NCBI RefSeq assembly: GCF_002294985.1 | Contig: NZ_NSGE01000009.1 | Coordinates: 124,001 to 188,000 of the forward strand | DNA from: Mesorhizobium sp. WSM3862 | GTDB lineage: Bacteria > Pseudomonadota > Alphaproteobacteria > Rhizobiales > Rhizobiaceae | DNA length: 64,000 nucleotides | Direction: 5' to 3' | In this document: positions 41,932-50,126 of the stretch, in pieces | How the letters are laid out: each line of letters begins with the position of its first letter | Position numbering within the stretch: position 1 is the first letter of the stretch | Program-made: the position numbers and the translations under genes | Notes under the pieces: generated by a model | What the model was told of the DNA's origin: nothing | Databases searched by the model: none | The model's input: the letters and a program-made list of their open reading frames with translations, nothing else

Positions 41932-42542
41932 TGGAGATCGCCGCGCAATCGATCGAGGGCGGCTTCGCCGATCCGGTCTTCAATGCGCAGACCGCGTTCC
42001 GCGCCATCATGGACGCGATGGCGCGCCCCGGCAGCGTGCAGGCGCTGCCGCCGCTCGCCCAGCCGCCGGCGCCGCTGTCGGCGACCGCCGGCGCGGTGGC
42101 GCTTTCGCTCTGCGACAACGACACGCCGATCTGGCTCGATCCGTGGCTGCAGGCGGAAGCTTCGGTCAAGGCGTGGCTCGGCTTCCACACCGGCGCGCCC
42201 CTCGCAAACACGCCGGCCGACGCGCATTTCGCTTTGATAGCCAACCCGGCGGGGATGGCGGCGCTCGACGGCTTTTCGCAAGGCACGCAGGAATATCCCG
42301 ACCGCTCGACGACGCTGATCCTGCTCACCGACGATCTCGTCTCCGGCCCGTCGCTGCTCCTCGAAGGCCCCGGCATCGAGAAGACCGCGACGATCGCGCC
42401 GACCGGCATGCCGCGCCATTTCGTCGAGCAATGGAAACAGAACAACCAGCGCTTCCCGCGCGGCGTCGACATCATCCTGGCGGCGCCTGGCAAGCTCGCC
42501 TGCCTTCCGCGCACCACCCGCATCAAAACGATGGAGGCATGA
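41931..42542 (+). CDS. phnH: C-P lyase subunit PhnH
   Basis: A 203-residue PLP-transferase-fold protein without a PLP lysine in the family; a structural partner in the PhnGHIJ complex. The N-terminal FADPVFNAQTAFRAIMDAMA and ARPGSVQALPP segments, the WLGFHTGAP loop and the C-terminal RFPRGVDIILAAPGKLACLP are family features. It starts at the ATG overlapping phnG's stop and ends 1 bp before phnI. Confidence 0.92.
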   Translation: MEIAAQSIEGGFADPVFNAQTAFRAIMDAMARPGSVQALPPLAQPPAPLSATAGAVALSLCDNDTPIWLDPWLQAEASVKAWLGFHTGAPLANTPADAHFALIANPAGMAALDGFSQGTQEYPDRSTTLILLTDDLVSGPSLLLEGPGIEKTATIAPTGMPRHFVEQWKQNNQRFPRGVDIILAAPGKLACLPRTTRIKTMEA

Positions 42543-42543
42543 C

Positions 42544-43656
42544 ATGTATGTCGCGGTGAAAGGCGGCGAAGCCGCCATTGCCAACGCCCATCGCCTGCTT
42601 GCCGATCGCCGGCGCGGCGACCGCTCGGTGCCGGCGCTGCGCCTCGACCAGATCGTCGAGCAGCTGGCGCTCGGCGTCGACCGGGTGATGAGCGAAGGCT
42701 CGCTCTACGACCGCAAGCTTGCAGCTTTGGCCGTCGTTCAGGCACGCGGCGACTTGATCGAGGCGATCTTCCTGCTGCGCGCCTACCGCACCACGCTGCC
42801 GCGCTTCGGCTACACCAACCCGGTCGACACCGGCGCCATGCAGCTCGAGCGGCGCGTGTCGGCCACCTACAAGGATCTGCCCGGCGGCCAAGTGCTCGGC
42901 CCGACCTTCGACTACACCCACCGCCTGCTCGATCCGCAGCTTGCCGCCGGCGCCGAGATCGAAGACCCCGCGCAACGTCCGGCCGAGGCCGAGGCGATGC
43001 CGCGCGTTTCCTCGATCCTCGCCCATGAAGGGCTGATCGAAGCGGACGGCGACATGCCGCTTGACTATGTGCCTGGCGACATCACCCGCGAGCCGCTGCA
43101 ATTCCCGATGGCGCGCGACATCCGTCTGCAGGCGCTGTCGCGCGGCGACGAAGGTTTTCTCCTGGCGCTCGGCTATTCGACGCAGCGCGGCTATGCCCGC
43201 AACCACCCTTTCGTCGGCGAGGTCCGGATCGGCGAGGTCGAGCTGGAGCTCGACGTCCCGGAGCTGCCTTTCACCGTGCCGCTCGGCTCCATCCGCGTCA
43301 CCGAGTGCCAGATGGTCAACCAGTTCAAGGGCTCGGCCAAGGCGCCGCCGCAATTCACCCGCGGCTACGGCCTGGTCTTCGGCCAGAGCGAGCGCAAGGC
43401 GATGGCGATGGCGCTCTGCGACCGCGCGTTGCGCGCGACCGAACTTGGCGAGGATGTGATTGCCGCGGCGCAGGACGAAGAGTTCGTCATCTCGCATTCC
43501 GACAATGTCCAGGCGACCGGCTTCGTCGAGCACCTGAAGCTGCCGCACTATGTCGACTTCCAGGCCGAGCTCGACCTGGTTCGCCGAATGCGCGCCGAAT
43601 ACCAGGACCGTGAAAATCAGGACAAGGCGGAAGAGAAGAGGGAGGCGGCGGAATGA
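42544..43656 (+). CDS. phnI: C-P lyase subunit PhnI (alpha-D-ribose 1-methylphosphonate 5-triphosphate synthase)
   Basis: A 370-residue subunit, close to the ~354-370 of known PhnI. It opens with MYVAVKGGEAAIANAHRLLA and carries LPRFGYTNPVDTGAMQLERR, GLIEADGDMPLDYVPGDITR and GYARNHPFVGEVRIGEVELE. PhnI displaces the nucleobase of ATP to form the ribosyl phosphonate substrate for PhnJ. The ATG lies 1 bp after the phnH stop. The tail (KAEEKREAAE) is charged and low in complexity. Confidence 0.94.
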   Translation: MYVAVKGGEAAIANAHRLLADRRRGDRSVPALRLDQIVEQLALGVDRVMSEGSLYDRKLAALAVVQARGDLIEAIFLLRAYRTTLPRFGYTNPVDTGAMQLERRVSATYKDLPGGQVLGPTFDYTHRLLDPQLAAGAEIEDPAQRPAEAEAMPRVSSILAHEGLIEADGDMPLDYVPGDITREPLQFPMARDIRLQALSRGDEGFLLALGYSTQRGYARNHPFVGEVRIGEVELELDVPELPFTVPLGSIRVTECQMVNQFKGSAKAPPQFTRGYGLVFGQSERKAMAMALCDRALRATELGEDVIAAAQDEEFVISHSDNVQATGFVEHLKLPHYVDFQAELDLVRRMRAEYQDRENQDKAEEKREAAE

Positions 43657-43658
43657 TT

Positions 43659-43856
43659 TCAGTCGTCTCGGGCGCCACCATGACCAGCGCTGTAGTGGCT
43701 ATTATGTGCCTCGTTGAATCCGTTGCTGCCAGCAATAGTCTCACCGCTCGCACTTTCCTTCGGCGCGGGCAGAAACATCTTACGCAGCGCAAAAGCCGCA
43801 ATGACGGCGAACGCCAGCAACAGCACTGCAAGACGCATCCAACCGGTAGTATCCAT
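43659..43856 (-). CDS. Small membrane-anchored protein, antisense within the phn operon
   Basis: A 65-residue ORF on the opposite strand between phnI and phnJ. The start is MDTTGWMRLAVLLLAFAVIA, with one transmembrane helix (~7-24), then KMFLPAPKESASGE and a His/Gly/Asn-rich tail (NEAHNSHYSAGHGGARDD). An AGG lies 5 nt upstream of the ATG at 43856. The stop is 2 bp from the phnI stop, so it fills exactly the 250-bp gap that breaks the otherwise tight operon. No family recognised. Confidence 0.5.
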   Translation of the reverse strand: MDTTGWMRLAVLLLAFAVIAAFALRKMFLPAPKESASGETIAGSNGFNEAHNSHYSAGHGGARDD

Positions 43857-43915
43857 TTTGGCCTACTCTCGCGTCTGGGTTGCCAAATGCATAACACAGA
43901 GCGCGTGTGATCGCC

Positions 43916-44881
43916 ATGACCGACATCGCCACCTACAACTTCGCCTATCTTGACGAGCAGACCAAGCGGATGATCCGCCGCGCCATCCTGAAGGGCATCG
44001 CCATTCCTGGCTACCAGGTGCCCTTCGCCTCGCGCGAGATGCCGATGCCTTATGGCTGGGGTACCGGCGGCGTGCAGGTCACCGCTTCCATCATCGGGCC
44101 GGACGATGTGCTCAAGGTCATTGATCAGGGCGCCGACGACACCACCAACGCCGTCTCGATCCGCGCCTTCTTCAAGAAGGTCGCCAAGGTCGCCGTCACC
44201 ACCGAGACGGCGAAGGCGACCATCATCCAGACGCGTCACCGCATCCCCGAGCATCCGCTCAACGCGGGCCAGGTGCTGGTTTTCCAGGTGCCGATCCCCG
44301 AACCGCTGCGCTTCCTCGAGCCGCGCGAGACCGAGACCCGCAAAATGCATGCGCTCGAGGAATACGGCCTCATGCATGTGAAGCTCTACGAGGACATCGC
44401 CAGGCACGGCCGCATCGCCACCACCTACGCCTATCCGGTCAAGGTCGAGGGCCGCTATGTGATGGACCCCTCACCGACGCCGAAATTCGACAATCCGAAG
44501 ATGCATCGTTCGCCGGCCCTGCAGCTCTTCGGCGCCGGCCGCGAGAAGCGCATCTATGCGGTGCCGCCCTTCACCGACGTCGTCAGCCTCGACTTCGAGG
44601 ACCATCCCTTCGAGGTGCAGACCTTCGACCAGCCTTGCGCGCTCTGCGCCGCCGAGAATGTCTATCTCGACGAGGTCATTCTCGATGACCATGGCGGCCA
44701 CATGTTCGTCTGCTCGGACACCGACCATTGCGAGAAGCGGCGCGCCGACCCTTCCTCCCCCTTGTCGGAAGGTCGCGCCGAAGGCGCGGGTGGGGGTGAC
44801 CTGGCGGCGAGCCCTGCAACCCCCAGCCCGGCGCTGCGCGCCGCCCCTCCTCACGACGGAGAGGGTAAGGAGGCAAGATGA
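43916..44881 (+). CDS. phnJ: C-P lyase radical SAM subunit PhnJ, with unusual C-terminal tail
   Basis: A 321-residue enzyme that cleaves the C-P bond by radical SAM chemistry. The four conserved cysteines fall at C241, C244 (PCALCA), C266 and C272 (CSDTDHC), the same numbers as in E. coli. Other landmarks are SREMPMPYGWGTGGVQVTAS and FEDHPFEVQTFDQ. The family ends near residue 280, but here the frame continues for ~45 Gly/Ala/Pro-rich residues encoded by repeat-like DNA. The ATG at 43916 was chosen; an in-frame GTG lies at 43907. No strong ribosome site is visible. It overlaps phnK by 4 bp. Confidence 0.93.
   Translation: MTDIATYNFAYLDEQTKRMIRRAILKGIAIPGYQVPFASREMPMPYGWGTGGVQVTASIIGPDDVLKVIDQGADDTTNAVSIRAFFKKVAKVAVTTETAKATIIQTRHRIPEHPLNAGQVLVFQVPIPEPLRFLEPRETETRKMHALEEYGLMHVKLYEDIARHGRIATTYAYPVKVEGRYVMDPSPTPKFDNPKMHRSPALQLFGAGREKRIYAVPPFTDVVSLDFEDHPFEVQTFDQPCALCAAENVYLDEVILDDHGGHMFVCSDTDHCEKRRADPSSPLSEGRAEGAGGGDLAASPATPSPALRAAPPHDGEGKEAR
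44750..44870. repeat. Intergenic-repeat-like sequence read through as the PhnJ C-terminus
   Basis: The stretch contains CTCCCCCTTGTCGGAAGG, GGTCGCGCCGAAGGCGCGGGTGG and ACCCCCAGCCCGGCG-type GC-rich segments. These resemble the CTCCCC..GGGTGGGGT modules of the mosaic element at 53850-53965. It covers the codons after residue ~277 of PhnJ. Resemblance is by eye only. Confidence 0.5.
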
Positions 44882-45654
44882 CCGACGAACCGCTACTGCG
44901 CGTCTCCGAGCTTTCCAAATTCTACGGCTCGCGCGTCGGCTGCGAGGCGATCTCCTTCGACCTCTGGCCGGGCGAGGTGCTGGCGGTGGTCGGCGAATCC
45001 GGCTCGGGCAAGACGACGCTGCTCAACTGCTTGTCGACCAGGCTGCTGCCCTCTTCCGGTACGGCCAGCTACCGCATGCGCGACGGCCAATGGCGCGAGC
45101 TCTATCGGATGAGCGAGGCCGAGCGCCGCTTCCTGATGCGTACCGACTGGGGCTTCGTTCACCAGAACCCGGCGGACGGCTTGCGCATGACGGTGTCGGC
45201 CGGCGCCAATGTCGGCGAGCGGCTGATGGCCGTCGGCGACCGCCACTACGGCAGGATCCGCGCCACCGCCGTCGACTGGCTGTCGCGTGTCGAGATCGAC
45301 GAGGACCGCATCGACGACGAGCCGCGCGCCTTTTCCGGCGGCATGCGCCAGCGCCTGCAGATCGCCCGCAACCTGGTGACGGGACCGCGGCTGGTGTTCA
45401 TGGACGAGCCGACCGGCGGCCTCGACGTTTCCGTGCAGGCGCGCCTGCTCGATCTGTTGCGCGGGCTGGTCACCGACCTCGGCCTCGCGGCAATCGTCGT
45501 CACCCATGACCTCGCCGTGGCGCGGCTCTTGTCGCAGCGCATGATGGTGATGAAGGACGGCCGCGTCGTCGAAAGCGGCCTCACCGACCGCGTGCTCGAC
45601 GACCCGCGTGCGCCTTACACCCAGTTGCTCGTTTCCTCGATTTTGCAGGTGTGA
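44878..45654 (+). CDS. phnK: C-P lyase ATP-binding subunit PhnK
   Basis: A 258-residue ABC-type ATPase that binds the PhnGHIJ core rather than a permease. Walker A is GESGSGKTTLLNC (~39-51), the signature is FSGGMRQRLQIARNL, Walker B is LVFMDEPTGGLD and the H-loop is VVTHD. The WGFVHQNPADGLRM segment is diagnostic of PhnK. The start overlaps phnJ; a palindromic repeat follows before phnL. Confidence 0.94.
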   Translation: MTDEPLLRVSELSKFYGSRVGCEAISFDLWPGEVLAVVGESGSGKTTLLNCLSTRLLPSSGTASYRMRDGQWRELYRMSEAERRFLMRTDWGFVHQNPADGLRMTVSAGANVGERLMAVGDRHYGRIRATAVDWLSRVEIDEDRIDDEPRAFSGGMRQRLQIARNLVTGPRLVFMDEPTGGLDVSVQARLLDLLRGLVTDLGLAAIVVTHDLAVARLLSQRMMVMKDGRVVESGLTDRVLDDPRAPYTQLLVSSILQV

Positions 45655-45656
45655 CC

Positions 45657-45703
45657 CGCATGATCCCGAAAAGTGGAAGCCGGTTTTCGGATCGGATCAT
45701 GCG
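45657..45703. repeat. Short rhizobial palindromic repeat between phnK and phnL
   Basis: CGCATGATCC (45657-45666) and GGATCATGCG (45694-45703) form the outer stem, and CCGAAAA (45666-45672) with TTTTCGG (45684-45690) an inner one. The CATGATCCCGAAAAGTGGAA-type unit is, to my knowledge, common in intergenic spaces of Rhizobiales. Here it sits inside an operon. Confidence 0.7.
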
Positions 45704-45723
45704 GAAAGACAAAGGACTCTAGT

Positions 45724-46427
<704 letters not shown>

Positions 46428-46431
<4 letters not shown>

Positions 46432-47042
46432 GCAAACTTTCGGAGGCGCCGCTCGTCCATCCGACGGCACAGGTCGAAAACTCGACGCTCGGCCGTTGGA
46501 CCGAGATCGCCGAGCGCAGCCGCGTTTCTGAATGCGAGCTCGGCGACTATTCCTACATGATGCAGGACTGCGCCGCATGGTGTTCAACCATCGGCAAGTT
46601 CTCCAACATCGCGGCGAGCGTGCGCCTCAACGCCACCAACCACCCGACCTGGCGGCCGACGCTGCACCACTTCACTTATCGCGCCTCCGACTATTGGGAC
46701 GACGCCGAACATGAAAGCGAGTTCTTCGCCGAGCGCCGCGCCAAGCGCGTCACCATCGGCCACGACACGTGGCTCGGCCATGGCTCGACCATCCTGCCCG
46801 GCGTGACCGTCGGCGACGGCGCGGCCGTCGGCGCCGGCGCCGTGGTGTCGAAGGATGTCGCGCCATACACCATCGTTGCCGGCGTGCCGGCAAAGCCGAT
46901 CCGCGAGCGCTTCGACCGCCGCACGGCCGAGCGCTACCAGGTGCTTGCCTGGTGGGACTGGGACCATGCCCGGTTGCGCGCAGCGCTCGACGATTTCCGC
47001 GAGCTCTCGGCAGAGGCTTTCCTGGAGAAGTATGGCGGCTAA
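46428..47042 (+). CDS. Hexapeptide-repeat transferase of phosphonate metabolism
   Basis: A 204-residue left-handed beta-helix acyltransferase. Repeating hexapeptides start with VHPTAQVENSTLGRWTEIAE, and VTIGHDTWLGHGSTILPGVT plus VGDGAAVGAGAVVSKDVAPY include the active-site His region. The C-terminus has PAKPIRERFDRRTAERY. It fits the family called 'phosphonate metabolism protein, transferase hexapeptide repeat' (TIGR03308, from memory). Translational overlap with phnL ties it to C-P lyase. It may acetylate an aminoalkylphosphonate, as PhnO does, but that is inference. Confidence 0.87.
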
Positions 47043-47105
47043 CGATTGTGAATGGGCAGCAGTGAATGGCAGCAAGGAGAGAACCATTCATCGGTTGCCT
47101 GTGGG

Positions 47106-47134
47106 TCGTAACAAAACTGACATCGATCCGACAC
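47106..47134 (+). promoter_or_regulatory. Candidate Pho box upstream of phnC
   Basis: TCGTAAC-aaaa-CTGACAT-cgat-CCGACAC gives three 7-mers at exact 11-bp spacing. The middle one differs from the CTGTCAT half-site by one base; the others are weaker. It lies 70 bp upstream of phnC, in a 160-bp gap with no gene, the right place for a PhoB-controlled promoter. Confidence 0.35.
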
Positions 47135-47204
47135 CCCAGCTTCATCGGCCTGCGCTAGCGAGGGTTAACAGACCTGCAAAACCGCGACGGACTGGAGCTT
47201 TGGT

Positions 47205-48062
47205 ATGTCGGCATCATCGGCCACGCTGGAAATCCGCGGCATAACCCGACGATTTGGCAAGAACACCGCCGTCAGCGATATCAACGTCTCGATCCCGCAG
47301 GGCCAGATGGTCGGCATCATCGGCCGTTCCGGCGCCGGCAAGTCGACGTTGTTGCGCATGATCAACCGTCTGATCGATCCCAGCCAGGGATCGATTTTTT
47401 TCGATGGCGCCGAGGTCTCGCGCCTGCAGGGCTCGCCGCTGCGCCGCTGGCAGCGCGACTGCGCCATGATCTTCCAGCAGTTCAACCTGGTGCCGCGCCT
47501 CGATGTGCTCACCAACGTGCTGCTCGGCCGCCTCAACCACCGCTCCACGCTGTCCAACCTGCTCGGCATGTTCTCGCGCACCGAATGCGCCGAGGCGGTC
47601 GCCGCGCTCGAGCGCCTCGACATCGCCCGCACTGCGCTGCAGCCGGCGGGCACGCTCTCCGGCGGCCAGCAGCAGCGCGTGGCCATCGCGCGCGCCATGA
47701 TGCAGCAGCCGAAGGTGCTTTTGGCCGACGAGCCGATCGCCTCGCTTGATCCGCTGAACGCCAAGGTGGTGATGGATTCGCTGCGCGACATCAATTTGCG
47801 CGAAGGCATCACCGTCGTCACCAACCTGCACACGCTGGACACCGCCCGCGCCTACTGCAACCGCATCATCGGCATGGCCGCCGGCAAGGTCGTCTTCGAC
47901 GGCGCGCCCGAGGACCTCGACCGCGACGCCGTGCGCACCGTCTACGGCGCCGATGCCAACGGCGTCGAGATTTCCGAGGCCATCACGTCGACCAGCGTCA
48001 GCATCAAGCCGAAGATCACCGCATCCGCCGGCCCGCTCGAACCAGCCTTCCCCGGCTACTGA
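47205..48062 (+). CDS. phnC: Phosphonate ABC transporter ATP-binding protein PhnC
   Basis: A 285-residue ATPase. Walker A is GRSGAGKSTLLRMINRL, the Q-loop is MIFQQFNLVPRLDVLTNVLL, the signature is LSGGQQQRVAIARAM, and Walker B is VLLADEPIASLD, which is specific to PhnC. The tail (~265-285) is a Ser/Thr/Pro-rich extension. A 160-bp gap from the hexapeptide transferase suggests its own promoter. It powers import of phosphonates by PhnD and the two PhnE proteins. Confidence 0.95.
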   Translation: MSASSATLEIRGITRRFGKNTAVSDINVSIPQGQMVGIIGRSGAGKSTLLRMINRLIDPSQGSIFFDGAEVSRLQGSPLRRWQRDCAMIFQQFNLVPRLDVLTNVLLGRLNHRSTLSNLLGMFSRTECAEAVAALERLDIARTALQPAGTLSGGQQQRVAIARAMMQQPKVLLADEPIASLDPLNAKVVMDSLRDINLREGITVVTNLHTLDTARAYCNRIIGMAAGKVVFDGAPEDLDRDAVRTVYGADANGVEISEAITSTSVSIKPKITASAGPLEPAFPGY

Positions 48063-48204
48063 GTCCAGCGCCCCGGCCGAAGCGGTTCCGGGCAGATTTT
48101 GGATTTCGGCAAGAGCAACCTGGATCGCCCGCCCGCGTCAAAGGCTGAACTCAAAAATTCGAACGCTGCCGGCGCGAAGCCGGCAAAAACAGGAGAGAGG
48201 TCAA

Positions 48205-49113
48205 ATGTTCAGGAAAATGGTTTTTGGCGCCGTGTCGATACTGGCCATGGCCGCAAGCGCAGCGCATGCCGCCGACATCAAGGAGTTCCGCGTCGGTATC
48301 CTCGGCGGCGAGAACGAAACCGACCGCCTGCGCAACTACCAGTGCCTTGCCGACCACCTGAAGGCCGAGTTCGGCTTCGAGAAGGTGTCGCTGTTCCCGG
48401 CCGCCGACTATGACGGCGTCATCCAGGGCCTGCTCGGCGGCACGCTCGACTTCGCCGAGCTCGGCGCGTCCGGCTACGCCAGCGTCTATCTCAAGGATCC
48501 GAACGCCGTCACTCCGATCCTCACCACCAAGCAGACCGACGGCTCGACCGGTTACTATTCGATCGGCCTGGCGCTGAAGACTTCCGGCATCACCGACATC
48601 AAGTCGGCCAAGGGCAAGAAGCTCGGCTATGCCGACCCGGATTCGACCTCGGGCTATCTGATCCCGCTGACCCAGATTCCGAAGGACACCGGCGCCTCCA
48701 ACGAGACCTACTTCGCCTCGACCCAGTTCAACGGCGGCCATGAGAACAACATCCTCGCCGTCCGTGACGGGAAGGTCGATGTGGCGGTGGACGATTCTTC
48801 GGGCATCGGCGATTTCAAGAACGGCTACACCTCCGGCACCTTCCACAAGGAAGTCGCCAAGGGCGCCGTCGACCCGAACGACTTCGTGGAAGTGTGGCGC
48901 TCGGGCCTGATCCCGAACGGTCCGCTGGTCGTGCGCACCGCGCTCGGCACTGAGATGACCGCCAAGCTCGCCGACTTCTTCACCCAGCTGCCGACCAAGG
49001 ACAAGCCTTGCTTCGAAGGCGTCGAGGGCGGCGACTTCACAGGCTACGTGCCGGTCAAGCCTGACTTCTACAACGTCATCATCGAAGCCCGCAAAGCCGC
49101 CATCGGTGGCTGA
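48205..49113 (+). CDS. phnD: Phosphonate ABC transporter substrate-binding protein PhnD
   Basis: A 302-residue exported protein. The signal peptide MFRKMVFGAVSILAMAASAA-HAAD is cleaved near residue 23. The mature part has FRVGILGGENETDRLRNYQC, FPAADYDGVIQGLLGGTLDF and KKLGYADPDSTSGYLIPLTQ, the phosphate-group-binding Ser/Thr loop of PhnD. The ATG at 48205 has AGGAGAGAGG in front. A GCCGGC hairpin (48168-48184) lies upstream of the ribosome site, and a strong terminator-like hairpin follows the stop. Confidence 0.95.
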   Translation: MFRKMVFGAVSILAMAASAAHAADIKEFRVGILGGENETDRLRNYQCLADHLKAEFGFEKVSLFPAADYDGVIQGLLGGTLDFAELGASGYASVYLKDPNAVTPILTTKQTDGSTGYYSIGLALKTSGITDIKSAKGKKLGYADPDSTSGYLIPLTQIPKDTGASNETYFASTQFNGGHENNILAVRDGKVDVAVDDSSGIGDFKNGYTSGTFHKEVAKGAVDPNDFVEVWRSGLIPNGPLVVRTALGTEMTAKLADFFTQLPTKDKPCFEGVEGGDFTGYVPVKPDFYNVIIEARKAAIGG

Positions 49114-49123
49114 CGGCATCAGG

Positions 49124-49155
49124 AAAAGGGCGGCGTGTTGAAGCGCCGCCCTTTT
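49124..49155 (+). terminator. Terminator-like hairpin between phnD and phnE
   Basis: AAAAGGGCGGCG (49124-49135) pairs perfectly with CGCCGCCCTTTT (49144-49155) around an 8-nt loop, 11 bp after the phnD stop. A GC-rich stem with a U-tract is the form of an intrinsic terminator. As phnE starts only 14 bp later with no Shine-Dalgarno visible, it probably acts as a partial attenuator. Confidence 0.8.
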
Positions 49156-49168
49156 GCATGCTCCAATC

Positions 49169-50125
49169 ATGACAACCTCGGCGACGATCCACTCCGAAGC
49201 GACAAGGCAACAGGCCGATGCCTGGCGGCGCCAGACTTCGCTTCGCCGCTTCTACACCGCGCTCGGCGTCGGCCTGCTGCTGGTCGCCATGTGTGCGACA
49301 ATGTGGTTTGCCGATGAAGCCAATGCGGGCCATTTCTTCGAGCGGCTGCCGCACATCCTCGACTTCCTGAGCTGGCTGATCCCGAAGGACTGGAACGACG
49401 TCTGGCGGGCGCTGTTCGACATCGCCTCGCCGCATGACAAGGGCACGCAGGAATTCAACTTCCCGCTCGGCCGCGTCTATATCTGGGGCGGCTTCTACAT
49501 CCCCGAATATTTCGAGCTGATGCTGACCACCGTCAACGTGGCGCTGGTCTCGACCTTCATCGGCTTCGTCTTCGCGGTTCCCTTCTCCTTCATCGCCGCG
49601 CGCAACCTGACGCCGAGCCCGATCCTGCGGCTGGTGGTCAAGCGTCTGATGGAATTGCTGCGCGCCTTTCCGGAGATCGTCATTGCCGGCCTGTTCGCGG
49701 CCATCGTCTCGATCGGCCCGGTCGCCGCCATCATCGCCATCGGCCTGCATTCGATCGGCGCGTTGGGCAAGCTGTTCTACGAGATCAACGAGAACATCGA
49801 CATGCGCCCCGAAGAGGGCCTGCGCGCGGTCGGCGCCAACTGGATCGAGCGGGTGCGCTTCGCCGACCTGCCGCAGGTCCTGCCCAACTTCATGTCCTAC
49901 ACGCTGCTCAGAATCGAGATCAATGTTCGCATCTCGACCATCATGGGCGCGGTCGGTGGCGGCGGCATCGGCGAGGAGCTGAAGCTTTCAATCTCGCGCG
50001 GCTTCGGCGCCAAGACGCTGGCGCTGGTGCTGCTGCTCTTCGTCACCATCTTCCTCGTCGACCAGTTCTCCGCCTGGCTGCGCCGCAAGCTGGTTGGTGA
50101 GCAAGCCTTCCCGATGAGCGCCTGA
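49169..50125 (+). CDS. phnE: Phosphonate ABC transporter permease PhnE (first)
   Basis: A 318-residue membrane protein with about six spans. After a charged N-terminus and one span (~25-45) comes a short periplasmic part (LPHILDFLSWLIPKDWNDVW), then the BPD transport domain with FAVPFSFIAARNLTPSPILR and GLRAVGANWIERVRFADLPQ, the EAA-loop equivalent. The ATG at 49169 was chosen because the TTG at 49154 lies within the hairpin's T-tract. It lies 1 bp from the second phnE. Confidence 0.9.
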   Translation: MTTSATIHSEATRQQADAWRRQTSLRRFYTALGVGLLLVAMCATMWFADEANAGHFFERLPHILDFLSWLIPKDWNDVWRALFDIASPHDKGTQEFNFPLGRVYIWGGFYIPEYFELMLTTVNVALVSTFIGFVFAVPFSFIAARNLTPSPILRLVVKRLMELLRAFPEIVIAGLFAAIVSIGPVAAIIAIGLHSIGALGKLFYEINENIDMRPEEGLRAVGANWIERVRFADLPQVLPNFMSYTLLRIEINVRISTIMGAVGGGGIGEELKLSISRGFGAKTLALVLLLFVTIFLVDQFSAWLRRKLVGEQAFPMSA

Positions 50126-50126
50126 C

